In this document: positions 1-6,784 of the stretch, piece by piece | Layout of the letters: each line of letters starts with the position of its first letter | Position numbering within the stretch: the first letter of the stretch is position 1 | DNA from: CAZBBB01 sp964490005 | GTDB lineage: Bacteria; Planctomycetota; B15-G4 | Direction: 5' to 3' | Assembly: GCA_964490005.1 (NCBI GenBank) | Contig: CAZBBB010000084.1 | Coordinates: 1-14,479, forward strand | Length of the DNA: 14,479 nucleotides | Program-made: the position numbers and the translations under genes | Notes under the pieces: generated by a model | Seen by the model: only the letters and a program-made list of their open reading frames with translations | Databases searched by the model: none | What the model was told of the DNA's origin: nothing

Positions 1-22
1 CGCGCCGCCGCGGCGTCCGGCC

Positions 23-814
23 TCAGTTGCCGGCGCCGGACGGGCCGCCGGTGCCGCCGGGCCCGGGCCCGCGATCGCGCCCGCGGCCGCCCCAGTCGCC
101 GAAACCGCCCAGACGCAGCGGGTCGCCGTCGAGCGCGTCGTACGCCTCGAGCTGGTGCGGCATGAGGATCGCGGCGAGCTGCGCGCGCGCGTCGGTCGAG
201 AGCTTGTCGAAGCCCGCGCGCGCCGACTCCCAGTCGCGCGTCTCGCGGATCTCGTCGCGCAACGCGTCGCGCGCCGCCTCGGTGTCGGTCGCCAGGACGC
301 GCAGGCGGTTCTGCTGTCCGACGTCGAGCGCGAGCACCTGCGTCAGCTCGGCGAGACGCTCGTCGAGCCGCTCGGCGCGGCGCTGCGCCTCGCGCTCCTG
401 CCGCTCGCGGTCCTCGCGCTCGCGGATCACGCTCAGGGCCTGCTCGACGCTCTCGAGCGCCACCGCGCCGCCCGCGCCCCCCTGCCCGTCGACGACCGCC
501 GCCAGCGCGCTGACCTGGTCGCGCAGTTCGGCGACGACGGCCGGGGCCGCGTCGAGCGACTGCGGCGCGGCGGCGGGCAGCGCGGCCGAGAGGGCGCCCA
601 GCTCGACGCCGCGCACGCGCTCCTCGAGCCGTGCGTTGCCGTCGGCCAGGCGCGCGAGCTTCGTGCGCAGCTCGGCGAGTTCGTGCTCGAGCTGGCTGGC
701 GTCGGCGACCGCGCCGGGGGCCGGCGCCAGCAACGCCTGCGCGCCGAGCGCGACGGCCGAGCCGGCCAGGGCCGAGACGAGGATCAGGGACAACGGGCTC
801 GCGTGTACGGCCAT
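23..814 (-). CDS. Membrane-anchored coiled-coil protein with Spy/CpxP-like C-terminal segment
   Basis: Predicted 263-residue periplasmic protein of unproven function. Residues 6-29 form one hydrophobic segment (signal anchor or signal peptide). Residues 38-72 and 125-162 are charged, heptad-like and probably coiled coil; the second is very rich in Arg and Glu. Residues 163-228 (LDVGQQNRLR...RAQLAAILMPHQLEAYDAL) resemble the LTxxQ-type helical pattern of Spy/CpxP periplasmic chaperones and metal-stress proteins, though with only one convincing LxxxQ repeat. The tail from 236 is Gly/Arg/Pro-rich and likely disordered. The ATG at 814 is supported by a GGAG (823-826) eight bases upstream. It follows the response-regulator gene by 99 bases on the same strand, so it could be in the same operon or be that regulator's target. 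The Spy-like assignment is inference; a generic coiled-coil envelope protein is the alternative. The coding call itself is firm. Confidence 0.82.
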   Translation of the reverse strand: MAVHASPLSLILVSALAGSAVALGAQALLAPAPGAVADASQLEHELAELRTKLARLADGNARLEERVRGVELGALSAALPAAAPQSLDAAPAVVAELRDQVSALAAVVDGQGGAGGAVALESVEQALSVIREREDRERQEREAQRRAERLDERLAELTQVLALDVGQQNRLRVLATDTEAARDALRDEIRETRDWESARAGFDKLSTDARAQLAAILMPHQLEAYDALDGDPLRLGGFGDWGGRGRDRGPGPGGTGGPSGAGN

Positions 815-871
815 CGATCGCGCTCCGGGGCTCGGGGTCGCGCCCCGGGTCGAGGCGCGCGCGGACGCGGC

Positions 872-900
872 ATTCTAGGGCGTCCCCGTCCGCCCCGCCA
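872..900 (-). promoter_or_regulatory. Possible promoter for the coiled-coil gene
   Basis: A TAGAAT hexamer (872-877, minus strand) lies in the gap between the regulator stop and the coiled-coil start, in very GC-rich surroundings. A hexamer 17 bases upstream (TGGCGG, 895-900) is a poor -35 match. A start from here would give an untranslated leader of about 50 bases carrying the GGAG ribosome site. The evidence is the -10 alone, so read-through from the upstream two-component genes remains possible. Confidence 0.35.
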
Positions 901-913
901 CGGCGCGGCGGAC

Positions 914-2269
914 CTACTCCTGCAGGTCGTGCTTGCGCAGGAAGTAGGCCAGGTTGCGCGGGTCGATGCCCAGCAGCGCGGCCGCGTCCTTGCGCCGCCC
1001 GCCCGCGCGCCGCAGCGCCTCGGCCAGCAGGTCGCGTTCGGTGGCGTCGAGGCGACTGCGCAGGTGCAGCGCGTGCTCGCCGGACACCGGGGCGTGGCGC
1101 ACCGAACTCTCCAGCAGCGCCCGGACCATCGCCGCCGTCGGCGCCTCGTCGCCCGCGATGAGCAGGGCGCGTTCGAGCACGTTGCGCAATTCGCGCACGT
1201 TGCCGGGCCAGTCGTGGGCGACGAGCGCCTCGAGCACGCCCGGGCCGAGCGCCTCGGCCTGCGGCCGCAGTTGCGCGAGCAGCCGCGCGGCGATGGCCGG
1301 AATGTCGGAGCGGCGTTCGCGCAGCGGCGGCACGTCGATCGGGAAGACGGCCAGGCGGTAGTACAGGTCGGCGCGGAAGGCGCCCTCGTCGACGCGGCGC
1401 TTGAGCGGCTCGTTGGTGGTCGCGACGACGCGCACGTCGGCCAGGCGCGTGCGCGACTCGCCCGCGACGTGGTACTCGCCGCTCTCGAGCACGGCCAGCA
1501 GCCGGCCCTGCATGGCGGGACTCAGCGCCGCGATCTCGTCGAGCAGCAGCGTGCCGCCCTCGGCCTCGCCCAGCCGGCCCCGGCGATCGGCCACGGCGCC
1601 CGGCACGGCGCCGCGCCGGTGTCCGAACAGCTCGCTCTCGAACTGCCCTTCGGGGATCGCGGCGCAGTTCACGCGGACGAGATGGGCCCCGCGGCGCGGG
1701 CTGGCGCGATGCAGCTCGTTCGCCAGCAGGCCCTTGCCGACGCCGCTCTCGCCCGTGATGAGCACGGTCGTCATCGTCGGCGCCACCGTCGCCACGAGGT
1801 CGCGCACCTGCGCCATGGCCGGGCTCTCGCCGACGAGTTCCTGCCCGCCGGCACCGGCCGCGGCGCGCAGGTAGGCCACGTCGGTGAGCAGCCGCCGGTG
1901 CTCGAGCGCGCGCTCGACGAGCAGCAGCAGCTGCTCGGGCTCGACGGGCTTCTGGACGAAGTCGAAGGCGCCGGCCTTCATCGCCGCCACCGCGCTGGGC
2001 ACCGTGCCGACGCCCGTGATCACGATCACCGGCGGGCCGCCCTCGCGCGGCTGCACGTGCTCGAGCAGCGCCTGCGCGCCTCCGCCCGGCATCTGCAGGT
2101 CGGAGACGATCACGTCGACCTGCTCGCTCTCGAGCAGCGCGCGGGCCTCCTCGGTGCCGGACGCGGCCAGCGGTCGCAGGTGCGCCTCGCCCTGCACGAT
2201 CTCGACCAGCGAGTCGCGCACGAAGGGTTCGTCATCGACGATGAGCACGACGCGGCGGGCGCGGTTCAC
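914..2269 (-). CDS. NtrC-family response regulator with altered GAFTGA motif
   Basis: 451-residue cytoplasmic transcription regulator with the three standard parts. Receiver domain: residues 7-125, acidic pair D12/D13, phospho-acceptor D57 in SDLQMP, T85 and K107. AAA+ domain: about 145-375, Walker A GESGVGKG at 173-180, Walker B LLLDEI with D244/E245, then the FRADLYYRL and WPGNVREL motifs. Fis-type helix-turn-helix: about 408-451, ending AALLGIDPRNLAYFLRKH. In this family phosphorylation normally drives AAA+ ring assembly to remodel sigma-54 holoenzyme. The sigma-54-contacting loop GAFTGA is here GAVPGA (220-225), so the essential Thr is Pro; ATPase residues look intact. The start is a GTG overlapping the kinase TGA (GTGA), with AGGAGG seven bases upstream, implying coupled translation and a cognate pair. 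Either it works with a modified sigma-54 contact or it regulates without sigma-54. Confidence 0.96.
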   Translation of the reverse strand: MNRARRVVLIVDDEPFVRDSLVEIVQGEAHLRPLAASGTEEARALLESEQVDVIVSDLQMPGGGAQALLEHVQPREGGPPVIVITGVGTVPSAVAAMKAGAFDFVQKPVEPEQLLLLVERALEHRRLLTDVAYLRAAAGAGGQELVGESPAMAQVRDLVATVAPTMTTVLITGESGVGKGLLANELHRASPRRGAHLVRVNCAAIPEGQFESELFGHRRGAVPGAVADRRGRLGEAEGGTLLLDEIAALSPAMQGRLLAVLESGEYHVAGESRTRLADVRVVATTNEPLKRRVDEGAFRADLYYRLAVFPIDVPPLRERRSDIPAIAARLLAQLRPQAEALGPGVLEALVAHDWPGNVRELRNVLERALLIAGDEAPTAAMVRALLESSVRHAPVSGEHALHLRSRLDATERDLLAEALRRAGGRRKDAAALLGIDPRNLAYFLRKHDLQE

Positions 2270-4194
2270 GGAACGGCCTCCTCGGCTGCGGCCTCCTCGG
2301 ACGCCGCGGCGGGCAGCCGCAGCGTGAAGGCCGCGCCCCCTGCGGGGCGGTTGGCGGCGCGCAGCGTACCTCCGTGGGCCTGCACGATCCCGAAGGAGAC
2401 CGACAAGCCGAGCCCGGTGCCGCCGTGCCCCGAAAAGAACGGGTCGAAGAGCCGCTCGAGGTCGGCGGGCGGGATGCCGGGGCCGTCGTCCTCGACGTCG
2501 AGCTCGACCAGGGCCGCGCCGCTCTCGTCGCGCACGTCGCGCGCACCGCGCAGCACGATCCGGCCGCGGCCCTGCATGGCGCGCGCGGCGTTGAGCAGCA
2601 GGTTGAGGACGACCTGTTCGAGGCGGCGGCTGTCGCCGGCCACGAGCAGCGGCGCGTCGAGGCCCTGCCGCTCGATCTCGACGCCCTTGAAGTCGCGCGC
2701 GTAGGCCGCCAGGCCCAGCGCCCCGTCGACCACGCGCGCCAGATCGGCCCGGCCCGTCTCGACCGGCGAGCGCGCGAAGCTCAGCAGGTCCTGCACGATG
2801 TCGCGGATGCGCAGGAAGCCGCGCCGCACCTGCTCGAGATAGTGGCGGCGCTTGGCCTCGTCGAGGTCGGGGCGCTCGGCCAGGCTGAGGTAGTTGCCGA
2901 TGCCTTCGAGCGGATTGTTGATCTCGTGCGCCACGCCGGCGGTGAGCAGGCCGAGGCTGCCGAGCCGCTCGGACGTGCGCAGCTGCCGCTCCATCGCCCG
3001 CTCGCGCGTGACGTCGCGCAGCGAGACCTCGACGACGCGCTCGTCGCCCAGGTCGACGAGCGCCAGCCGGCAGTCGACGAGCAGCGCACGCCCGCCCGCG
3101 GCGCGCAGCTCCAGGCCGGGTTCGGCGACGTGCGGCCCCGGCCCCTGCGCGGCGCGCGCGAAGGCCTGCGCGAAGCGCTCGCGGTCGTGCTCGCCGAACA
3201 GGCTCGGCAGGTGCCGGCCGGCGACGACGGGCACCGCGGCGGCATCGGCCGCGCCGGGCGCGCCGGCCGCCGCGCCGAGCGCGAGGCCGAGCGTCTCGCG
3301 CGCCGCCGCGTTGGCCTCGCGCAAGCGGGCGCCCTCGACGTCCGCGATCAGGATCATGTCGGCCGCGCCCTCCATGAGCGCGCGGTAGCGGTCCGTCATG
3401 CGGCGGATCCAGCGCAGGTAGTGCTCGGTCTCGCGCAGCCGGAAGGCGCGCTGCGACAGGCGCAGGACGATCGCGCCGACGAGGCCCAGCGCGAGCGTGA
3501 TGCCGAACATCGACCCGATGATCCACAGATACTCGCGGCGCAGCGGCTGCATGGCCCGCTCGAGCGCCGCGTCGGGCAGGACCGTCACGAGCCGCAGCGA
3601 CGGGTCGCGCGTCACCAGCGTCTCGAACACGTGGCCGAGCCCGGTACGCCGCCCGCTCGCGTTCGGCGTCGGCGCCTCCTCGCCCCGCTCCGCCGCGACG
3701 AGTTCGCAGCGCACGCCCTCGAGCGGCGCCCAGGCGTCGGGGGTATCGTGCGGCGCCGCGAGCAGGACGCGCGCCCGCAGCCGCCCGGCGCCGTTCGCCA
3801 GCGGCTCGACGAGCGGCAGCTGCACGCCCGGATCTCCGGCCGGCGGCGCGCGCTCCAGCCGCACGAGCTGCGTGCCGTCGGCCGCGTCGAGCGCCAGTTC
3901 GGAGAGGTCGACGAACACGTCGAAGAAGGCCGTCAGCGCCTCGGTCGCCGCCGCGGGGCCGGAGGGCCCGCCGAGCTGCGGCGAGTGCGCCAGCCACGAG
4001 AGCTGCCGGCGCCCGGCCTCGATCTGCTGCTCCAGGCCGCGCACGACGTCGGCGTGCCCGCGCGCCGTGATGTCGAGCAGCTCCTGCCGCCGGCCCTCGC
4101 GCAGCGAACTGATGCGCGCGAATCCGTTGGAGAGTTCGATCCCGGCGAGCGCGAGGAACACGACGAACACGACGACGTTGCGCAGCGGCGACAT
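2266..4194 (-). CDS. Membrane PAS-containing sensor histidine kinase (NtrB-like core)
   Basis: 642-residue inner-membrane sensor kinase, presumably phosphorylating D57 of the overlapping downstream regulator. Transmembrane helices at about 7-21 and 223-246 flank a ~200-residue extracytoplasmic sensor region with no family I can name. I see no clear HAMP domain. A PAS-like domain follows at about 266-397 (RALMEGAADMILIADVEG...LRDVTRERAM). The HisKA helix has its phospho-acceptor H423 in AHEINNPLEG. The ATPase domain shows the N box (NLLLNAA, N535), G1 DDGPGIP (569-575) and G2 GTGLGLS (T593). All catalytic motifs are present. I chose the ATG at 4194 over an in-frame ATG at 4245 because the hydrophobic segment follows it directly and TATCCT lies eight bases before it; the longer form would add an Arg-rich, unlikely N-terminus. 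The Glu/Ala-rich C-terminal tail comes from the ribosome-site repeat of the next gene. Confidence 0.95.
   Translation of the reverse strand: MSPLRNVVVFVVFLALAGIELSNGFARISSLREGRRQELLDITARGHADVVRGLEQQIEAGRRQLSWLAHSPQLGGPSGPAAATEALTAFFDVFVDLSELALDAADGTQLVRLERAPPAGDPGVQLPLVEPLANGAGRLRARVLLAAPHDTPDAWAPLEGVRCELVAAERGEEAPTPNASGRRTGLGHVFETLVTRDPSLRLVTVLPDAALERAMQPLRREYLWIIGSMFGITLALGLVGAIVLRLSQRAFRLRETEHYLRWIRRMTDRYRALMEGAADMILIADVEGARLREANAAARETLGLALGAAAGAPGAADAAAVPVVAGRHLPSLFGEHDRERFAQAFARAAQGPGPHVAEPGLELRAAGGRALLVDCRLALVDLGDERVVEVSLRDVTRERAMERQLRTSERLGSLGLLTAGVAHEINNPLEGIGNYLSLAERPDLDEAKRRHYLEQVRRGFLRIRDIVQDLLSFARSPVETGRADLARVVDGALGLAAYARDFKGVEIERQGLDAPLLVAGDSRRLEQVVLNLLLNAARAMQGRGRIVLRGARDVRDESGAALVELDVEDDGPGIPPADLERLFDPFFSGHGGTGLGLSVSFGIVQAHGGTLRAANRPAGGAAFTLRLPAAASEEAAAEEAVP
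2277..2297 (-). promoter_or_regulatory. Strong Shine-Dalgarno with duplicated AGGAGG for the regulator GTG start
   Basis: Two AGGAGG hexamers on the minus strand (2292-2297 and 2277-2282) sit inside the last kinase codons, 15 bases apart, within a direct repeat of GAGGAGGCCG encoding an EEA-type tail. The nearer one is seven bases from the GTG at 2269. This fixes the regulator start at the GTG rather than a longer reading, and shows that this genome uses canonical Shine-Dalgarno signals inside operons. Confidence 0.75.
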
Positions 4195-4202
4195 CGGGGC
4201 GC

Positions 4203-4231
4203 AGGATACCGCCGCGCGGGGGCGCCGACAG
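4203..4231 (-). promoter_or_regulatory. Putative leaderless promoter of the kinase-regulator operon
   Basis: TATCCT (4203-4208, minus strand) ends eight bases before the kinase ATG. CTGTCG (4226-4231) is 17 bases further upstream and matches three of six -35 positions. There is no Shine-Dalgarno between the hexamer and the ATG. If TATCCT is the -10, transcription would begin at or next to the A of ATG. It is back to back with the promoter of the divergent P-loop gene in a 77-base gap. Confidence 0.5.
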
Positions 4232-4258
4232 TCCCCGCGTCGCACGCCGGCCGCACGG

Positions 4259-4264
4259 TACAGT
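4259..4264 (+). promoter_or_regulatory. Putative leaderless -10 element of the P-loop gene
   Basis: TACAGT lies exactly seven bases before the ATG at 4272 and matches four of six TATAAT positions. I find no good -35 at the right distance, and no Shine-Dalgarno fits before the ATG. The spacing matches the other -10-like hexamers in this window. Confidence 0.45.
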
Positions 4265-4271
4265 CTCGCCC

Positions 4272-4766
4272 ATGCCGCGGCACCGCATCCTGATCCTCGG
4301 CGCGCCCGCCAGCGGCCGGCGCTGGCTGGCCGAGCGCATCCGCGCGCTCACCGGCATCGAGCCGCTCGACACGACGGGCGCCGACCCCGCCCGCCACGAG
4401 TGGCTCGGGATCGCCGACGACGCGTCCCGCGCGGCGGCGCTGCTGCCGCGCGCCGACCTGGTCGTCGTCGTGCACACGCCGCGCTGGCTGCGCGCCCTGC
4501 GCCTGCTGATGCGGCGGCTGGGCGGCGGCGGCGGGCGGGAGCCGGGCGCGCCCCCGCTGGCCCGGCAGCTGGCCCGCAACCGGCGCTTCGAGTCCGAGGA
4601 GCTGCCCGCGCTGACCGCGCTCGTCGAATCGCACGGCGTGCCGCACCTGCGCTGCGCCTCGTCCGAGGACGTGCGCGCGGTGCTCGAGTGCGTCTTCGGG
4701 ATCCACGAGTCGCTCGGGCACGACGCGGCCGGACCGCCGGGGACGCGCCGGCACGCCGGCGCATAG
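4272..4766 (+). CDS. FlaR/topology-modulation-like P-loop protein with degenerate Walker A
   Basis: 164-residue cytoplasmic protein starting with a beta strand and a nucleotide-loop-like turn, RILILGAPASGRRW (residues 5-18). The order of elements recalls the small adenylate-kinase-like family annotated FlaR or 'DNA topology modulation protein': strand-loop, then ADLVVVVHTPRWLRALRLLMRRL (a family-like DxPRWL...RRL segment), then VPHLRCASSEDVRAVL (like the terminal VxRLRSxxEVRAFL). The Walker A reads GAPASGRR, so the Lys that binds phosphate and the following Ser/Thr are both Arg, and the usual acidic/aromatic substrate segment after strand 2 is missing. ATP binding is therefore doubtful. A five-Gly run follows the RRL helix, and the C-terminal ~15 residues look disordered. 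It is divergent from the kinase gene and alone in its unit. Family assignment is by recalled pattern only. Confidence 0.75.
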   Translation: MPRHRILILGAPASGRRWLAERIRALTGIEPLDTTGADPARHEWLGIADDASRAAALLPRADLVVVVHTPRWLRALRLLMRRLGGGGGREPGAPPLARQLARNRRFESEELPALTALVESHGVPHLRCASSEDVRAVLECVFGIHESLGHDAAGPPGTRRHAGA

Positions 4767-4785
4767 GAATCACGCGCAGCGCGTG
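4745..4785 (+). terminator. Two tandem GC-rich hairpins at the end of the P-loop gene
   Basis: A perfect inverted repeat GCGCCGGC-AC-GCCGGCGC (4745-4762) spans the last sense codons. A second, CACGCG-CAG-CGCGTG (4771-4785), begins four bases after the stop. Neither is followed by a T run, so a classical intrinsic terminator is not shown. They could slow or end transcription before the porin promoter, or be chance in this base composition. Confidence 0.3.
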
Positions 4786-4835
4786 GCCGGCACGCGCCGC
4801 GTCGACCGGCGCGCGGCGCCGCGCCGCATTTGTGC

Positions 4836-4864
4836 GCGACATCGCGCCGCGCTCGCGCCACAAT
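4836..4864 (+). promoter_or_regulatory. Putative leaderless promoter of the porin gene
   Basis: GCGACA (4836-4841, four of six -35 positions) and CACAAT (4859-4864, four of six -10 positions) are separated by exactly 17 bases. CACAAT ends seven bases before the porin ATG at 4872, and no Shine-Dalgarno lies between. This is one of the two best-formed promoters in the window. Confidence 0.55.
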
Positions 4865-4871
4865 CGCGGCC

Positions 4872-6350
4872 ATGAATCACGCGCATCCGAACCGAGTCGT
4901 GCTTCCCGCTCCGGCGCGCCGCGCCGTCCTCGTGCTGACCTGCGCGCTGCTCGCCGCCGCCCCGCGCGCCCGGGCCGGCGACACCGCCGCGCCGGCGCCC
5001 GGCGACGACGTGCTCGTCAAGACGCGCGCGATCCTCCACAACCTGCGCTTCGCCGAAGACTGGTCGGCGCTGAAGGCGCCCGACGCGACCACCGACCACT
5101 GGTGGCCCGAGAGCAAGACGATCGCGCTCGACGACGAGGGCGAGGTCACGCTCGTCTCCGGCGGACAGCTGCGCCTGCGCTACGAGTCGCAGGACAACAA
5201 GAACCTGCGCGGCACGGTGCCCGGCAACAACGACTTCATCCTGATGCGCGCCCGCCTCTACGGCGACCTGCGCCTCTCGAACGGCATGCGCCTGTTCGTC
5301 GAGGGCCTCTCGGCCGACATCCACGGCAACGACGCGCCGCCGACGGCCATCGACCGCAACAACCCCGACCTGCTCAACGCCTTCGTCGACCTCCCGGCGG
5401 GCGACTCGATCGTGCGTCTCGGCCGCAGCGAACTGCAGTACGGCGCGCAGCGTCTGATCTCGCCGCTCGAGTGGGGCAACACGCGCCGCACCTTCCAGGG
5501 TGCCGTGGTCAAGACGCCCACCGCCGACGGCAGCTTCGACGTCATCGTCGTCCGGCCGGTGATCATCGACCCGCGCGACGACGACGGCGCCAACGCCTCG
5601 CGCTGGTTCGGCGGCGTGTACGCGACGCGCAAGCTCTCGGGCGGCGACGGCCTCGACCTGTACGCGCTGGCCCTCACCGAGGACGAGAACATCCTCGTCG
5701 GCCAGGCGGGCATGCCGCCGGGCGACTCGGAGGTCTACACCTTCGGCACGCGCTGGTGGGGCAAGCGCGACGCGTGGGACTTCGAGCTGGAGGCCGCGCA
5801 CCAGCGCGGCGCCCGCGCCGACAGCTCGATCGGCGCCTTCATGGGGACCGCGCGCGCCGGCTTCACGATCGCCGACGCGCCCGGCAGCCCGCGCCTCGGA
5901 GTCGACCTCGACTGGGCCTCGGGCGACGACGACCCGACCGACAGCCAGGTCGGCACCTTCAACCAGCTCTTCCCGCTCGGGCACGCCTGGCTGGGCTACC
6001 TCGACCTCGTCGGCCGCCAGAACATCTTCGCGATCATGCCCAACGCGACCTTCAAGACCTCGCCCGAGACGAGCTTCCGCGTCTCGTGGACGGCCTTCCG
6101 CCTCGACGAGAAGACCGACGCCCTCTACAACGCGGGCGGCGCCCCCACGCTCGTCGACCCCACCGGCGCGTCGGGCGACGATGTCGGCCGCGAGATCGAC
6201 CTCACGCTCACCTGGCTGCCGGCCTGGATGGCGCCGCACGGCGAGATCCTGTTCGGCTACTCGACCTTCTCGCCCGGGCACTTCGTCGAGACGCTCGGCG
6301 ACGGAAAGCGCGCGGACTTGATCTACGTGCAGTTCCAGTTCACCTTCTGA
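4872..6350 (+). CDS. Alginate-export-family outer-membrane porin
   Basis: 492-residue outer-membrane beta-barrel. Residues 1-35 are a signal peptide (RRAVLVLTCALLAAAPRARA, then GD). A short periplasmic lead-in precedes the barrel, which starts near residue 93 with GGQLRLRYES. Family-like features are the RARLYGDLRLSNGMRLFVEG strand pair, the DRNNPDLLNAFVDL segment, the LGRSELQYGAQRLISPLEWGNTRRTFQG motif (183-210) and FNQLFPLGHAWLGYLD (363-378). It ends in alternating strands with a terminal Phe (YVQFQFTF), the usual signal for the outer-membrane assembly machine. The best-known family member, AlgE, passes anionic polysaccharide; most relatives are uncharacterised porins for organic or sugar substrates, so the substrate here is unknown and there are no alginate synthesis genes nearby. 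I chose the ATG at 4872 because the Arg-rich lead to the hydrophobic core starts there. The small helical gene follows after 32 bases. Confidence 0.9.
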   Translation: MNHAHPNRVVLPAPARRAVLVLTCALLAAAPRARAGDTAAPAPGDDVLVKTRAILHNLRFAEDWSALKAPDATTDHWWPESKTIALDDEGEVTLVSGGQLRLRYESQDNKNLRGTVPGNNDFILMRARLYGDLRLSNGMRLFVEGLSADIHGNDAPPTAIDRNNPDLLNAFVDLPAGDSIVRLGRSELQYGAQRLISPLEWGNTRRTFQGAVVKTPTADGSFDVIVVRPVIIDPRDDDGANASRWFGGVYATRKLSGGDGLDLYALALTEDENILVGQAGMPPGDSEVYTFGTRWWGKRDAWDFELEAAHQRGARADSSIGAFMGTARAGFTIADAPGSPRLGVDLDWASGDDDPTDSQVGTFNQLFPLGHAWLGYLDLVGRQNIFAIMPNATFKTSPETSFRVSWTAFRLDEKTDALYNAGGAPTLVDPTGASGDDVGREIDLTLTWLPAWMAPHGEILFGYSTFSPGHFVETLGDGKRADLIYVQFQFTF

Positions 6351-6382
6351 GGCGCATCGAGGCCCCCGAACGGCGAGGTCCC

Positions 6383-6637
6383 ATGGCCGAACACACGCCC
6401 TACCAGAAGGGCATCATCAAGCGCTTCTACGAGCACCGCGACACGCTTGCGGTGCAGAAACTGGGCGAGATCGTCTCCAACCTGTACGTCGAGACGAACG
6501 AACGCCGGATCGGCGCGGCCTGGAAGGCGGCCGAGAAGCAGCTGCTCGCGGCGGGCGTGCACGCCCACGAGGCGCAGGCCGTGGTCAAGGACCGCGACCT
6601 CGGCGCGCTGGCGAAGATCCTGCAGCGCCTGTTCTGA
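6383..6637 (+). CDS. Small conserved-type helical protein, function unknown
   Basis: 84-residue, probably all-helical cytoplasmic protein. It begins MAEHTPYQKGIIKRFYEHRD and continues with helices around TLAVQKLGEIVSNLYVE and a C-terminal DRDLGALAKILQRLF. The pattern (YQKxIIxRYYxxRD...LQEIVxxLY...W...) matches a small uncharacterised protein I associate with planctomycetes and other bacteria; I know of no assigned function. There is no signal peptide or membrane segment. The start is supported by GAGGT (6375-6379) three bases before the ATG. It lies 32 bases after the porin stop, so cotranscription with the porin is likely. Confidence 0.82.
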   Translation: MAEHTPYQKGIIKRFYEHRDTLAVQKLGEIVSNLYVETNERRIGAAWKAAEKQLLAAGVHAHEAQAVVKDRDLGALAKILQRLF

Positions 6638-6671
6638 AACCCGCACGCGGCGCGGCGGCGGCCGCCCGGCC

Positions 6672-6692
6672 CTGTCGTTCCCGAAACGACAG
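6672..6692. promoter_or_regulatory. Perfect 8-bp inverted repeat, candidate operator upstream of the metallopeptidase
   Basis: CTGTCGTT and its exact reverse complement AACGACAG flank CCCGA. The repeat is less GC-biased than its surroundings and sits just upstream of the TATGGT hexamer at 6701-6706, where it would cover the -35 region. That position suits a dimeric repressor or activator site. It is also 34 bases after the small helical gene, so it could be a terminator hairpin, but no T run follows. Confidence 0.4.
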
Positions 6693-6700
6693 TTGTGCGG

Positions 6701-6706
6701 TATGGT
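6701..6706 (+). promoter_or_regulatory. Possible -10 element for the metallopeptidase
   Basis: TATGGT, with a weak -35 candidate TTCCCG 17 bases upstream (6678-6683) inside the inverted repeat. It would give a leader of about 70 bases before the ATG at 6785. I see no clear Shine-Dalgarno before that ATG, so the evidence is limited. Confidence 0.3.
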
Positions 6707-6784
6707 GACCGGCCTCGCGTGCGCGGGCCTCCCGAACGGGGTCCGCGGCACCTGCGACCATCTCTCCCGTCGCGAGCCGTTCCG

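Noticed and set aside
155..2704. 849-codon open frame on the plus strand opposite the regulator and coiled-coil genes
   Set aside because: It is antisense to genes with clear catalytic motifs, its product is Arg/Ala/Gly-rich without domains, and long antisense frames are expected at this GC content.
2374..4293. 639-codon plus-strand frame opposite the kinase
   Set aside because: Shadow of the kinase gene; no recognisable motif, and composition follows the complement of kinase codons.
4767..4835. Sigma-54 type GG-N10-GC promoter candidates, for example near 4785
   Set aside because: GG and GC pairs at that spacing are everywhere in this sequence; none shows the fuller TGGCAC/TTGCA pattern.
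914..4873. A single 1319-codon minus-strand frame covering kinase and regulator
   Set aside because: Only its last 451 codons, from the GTG at 2269, make a sensible protein; the remainder is the kinase region read in the wrong frame. It is not a kinase-regulator fusion.
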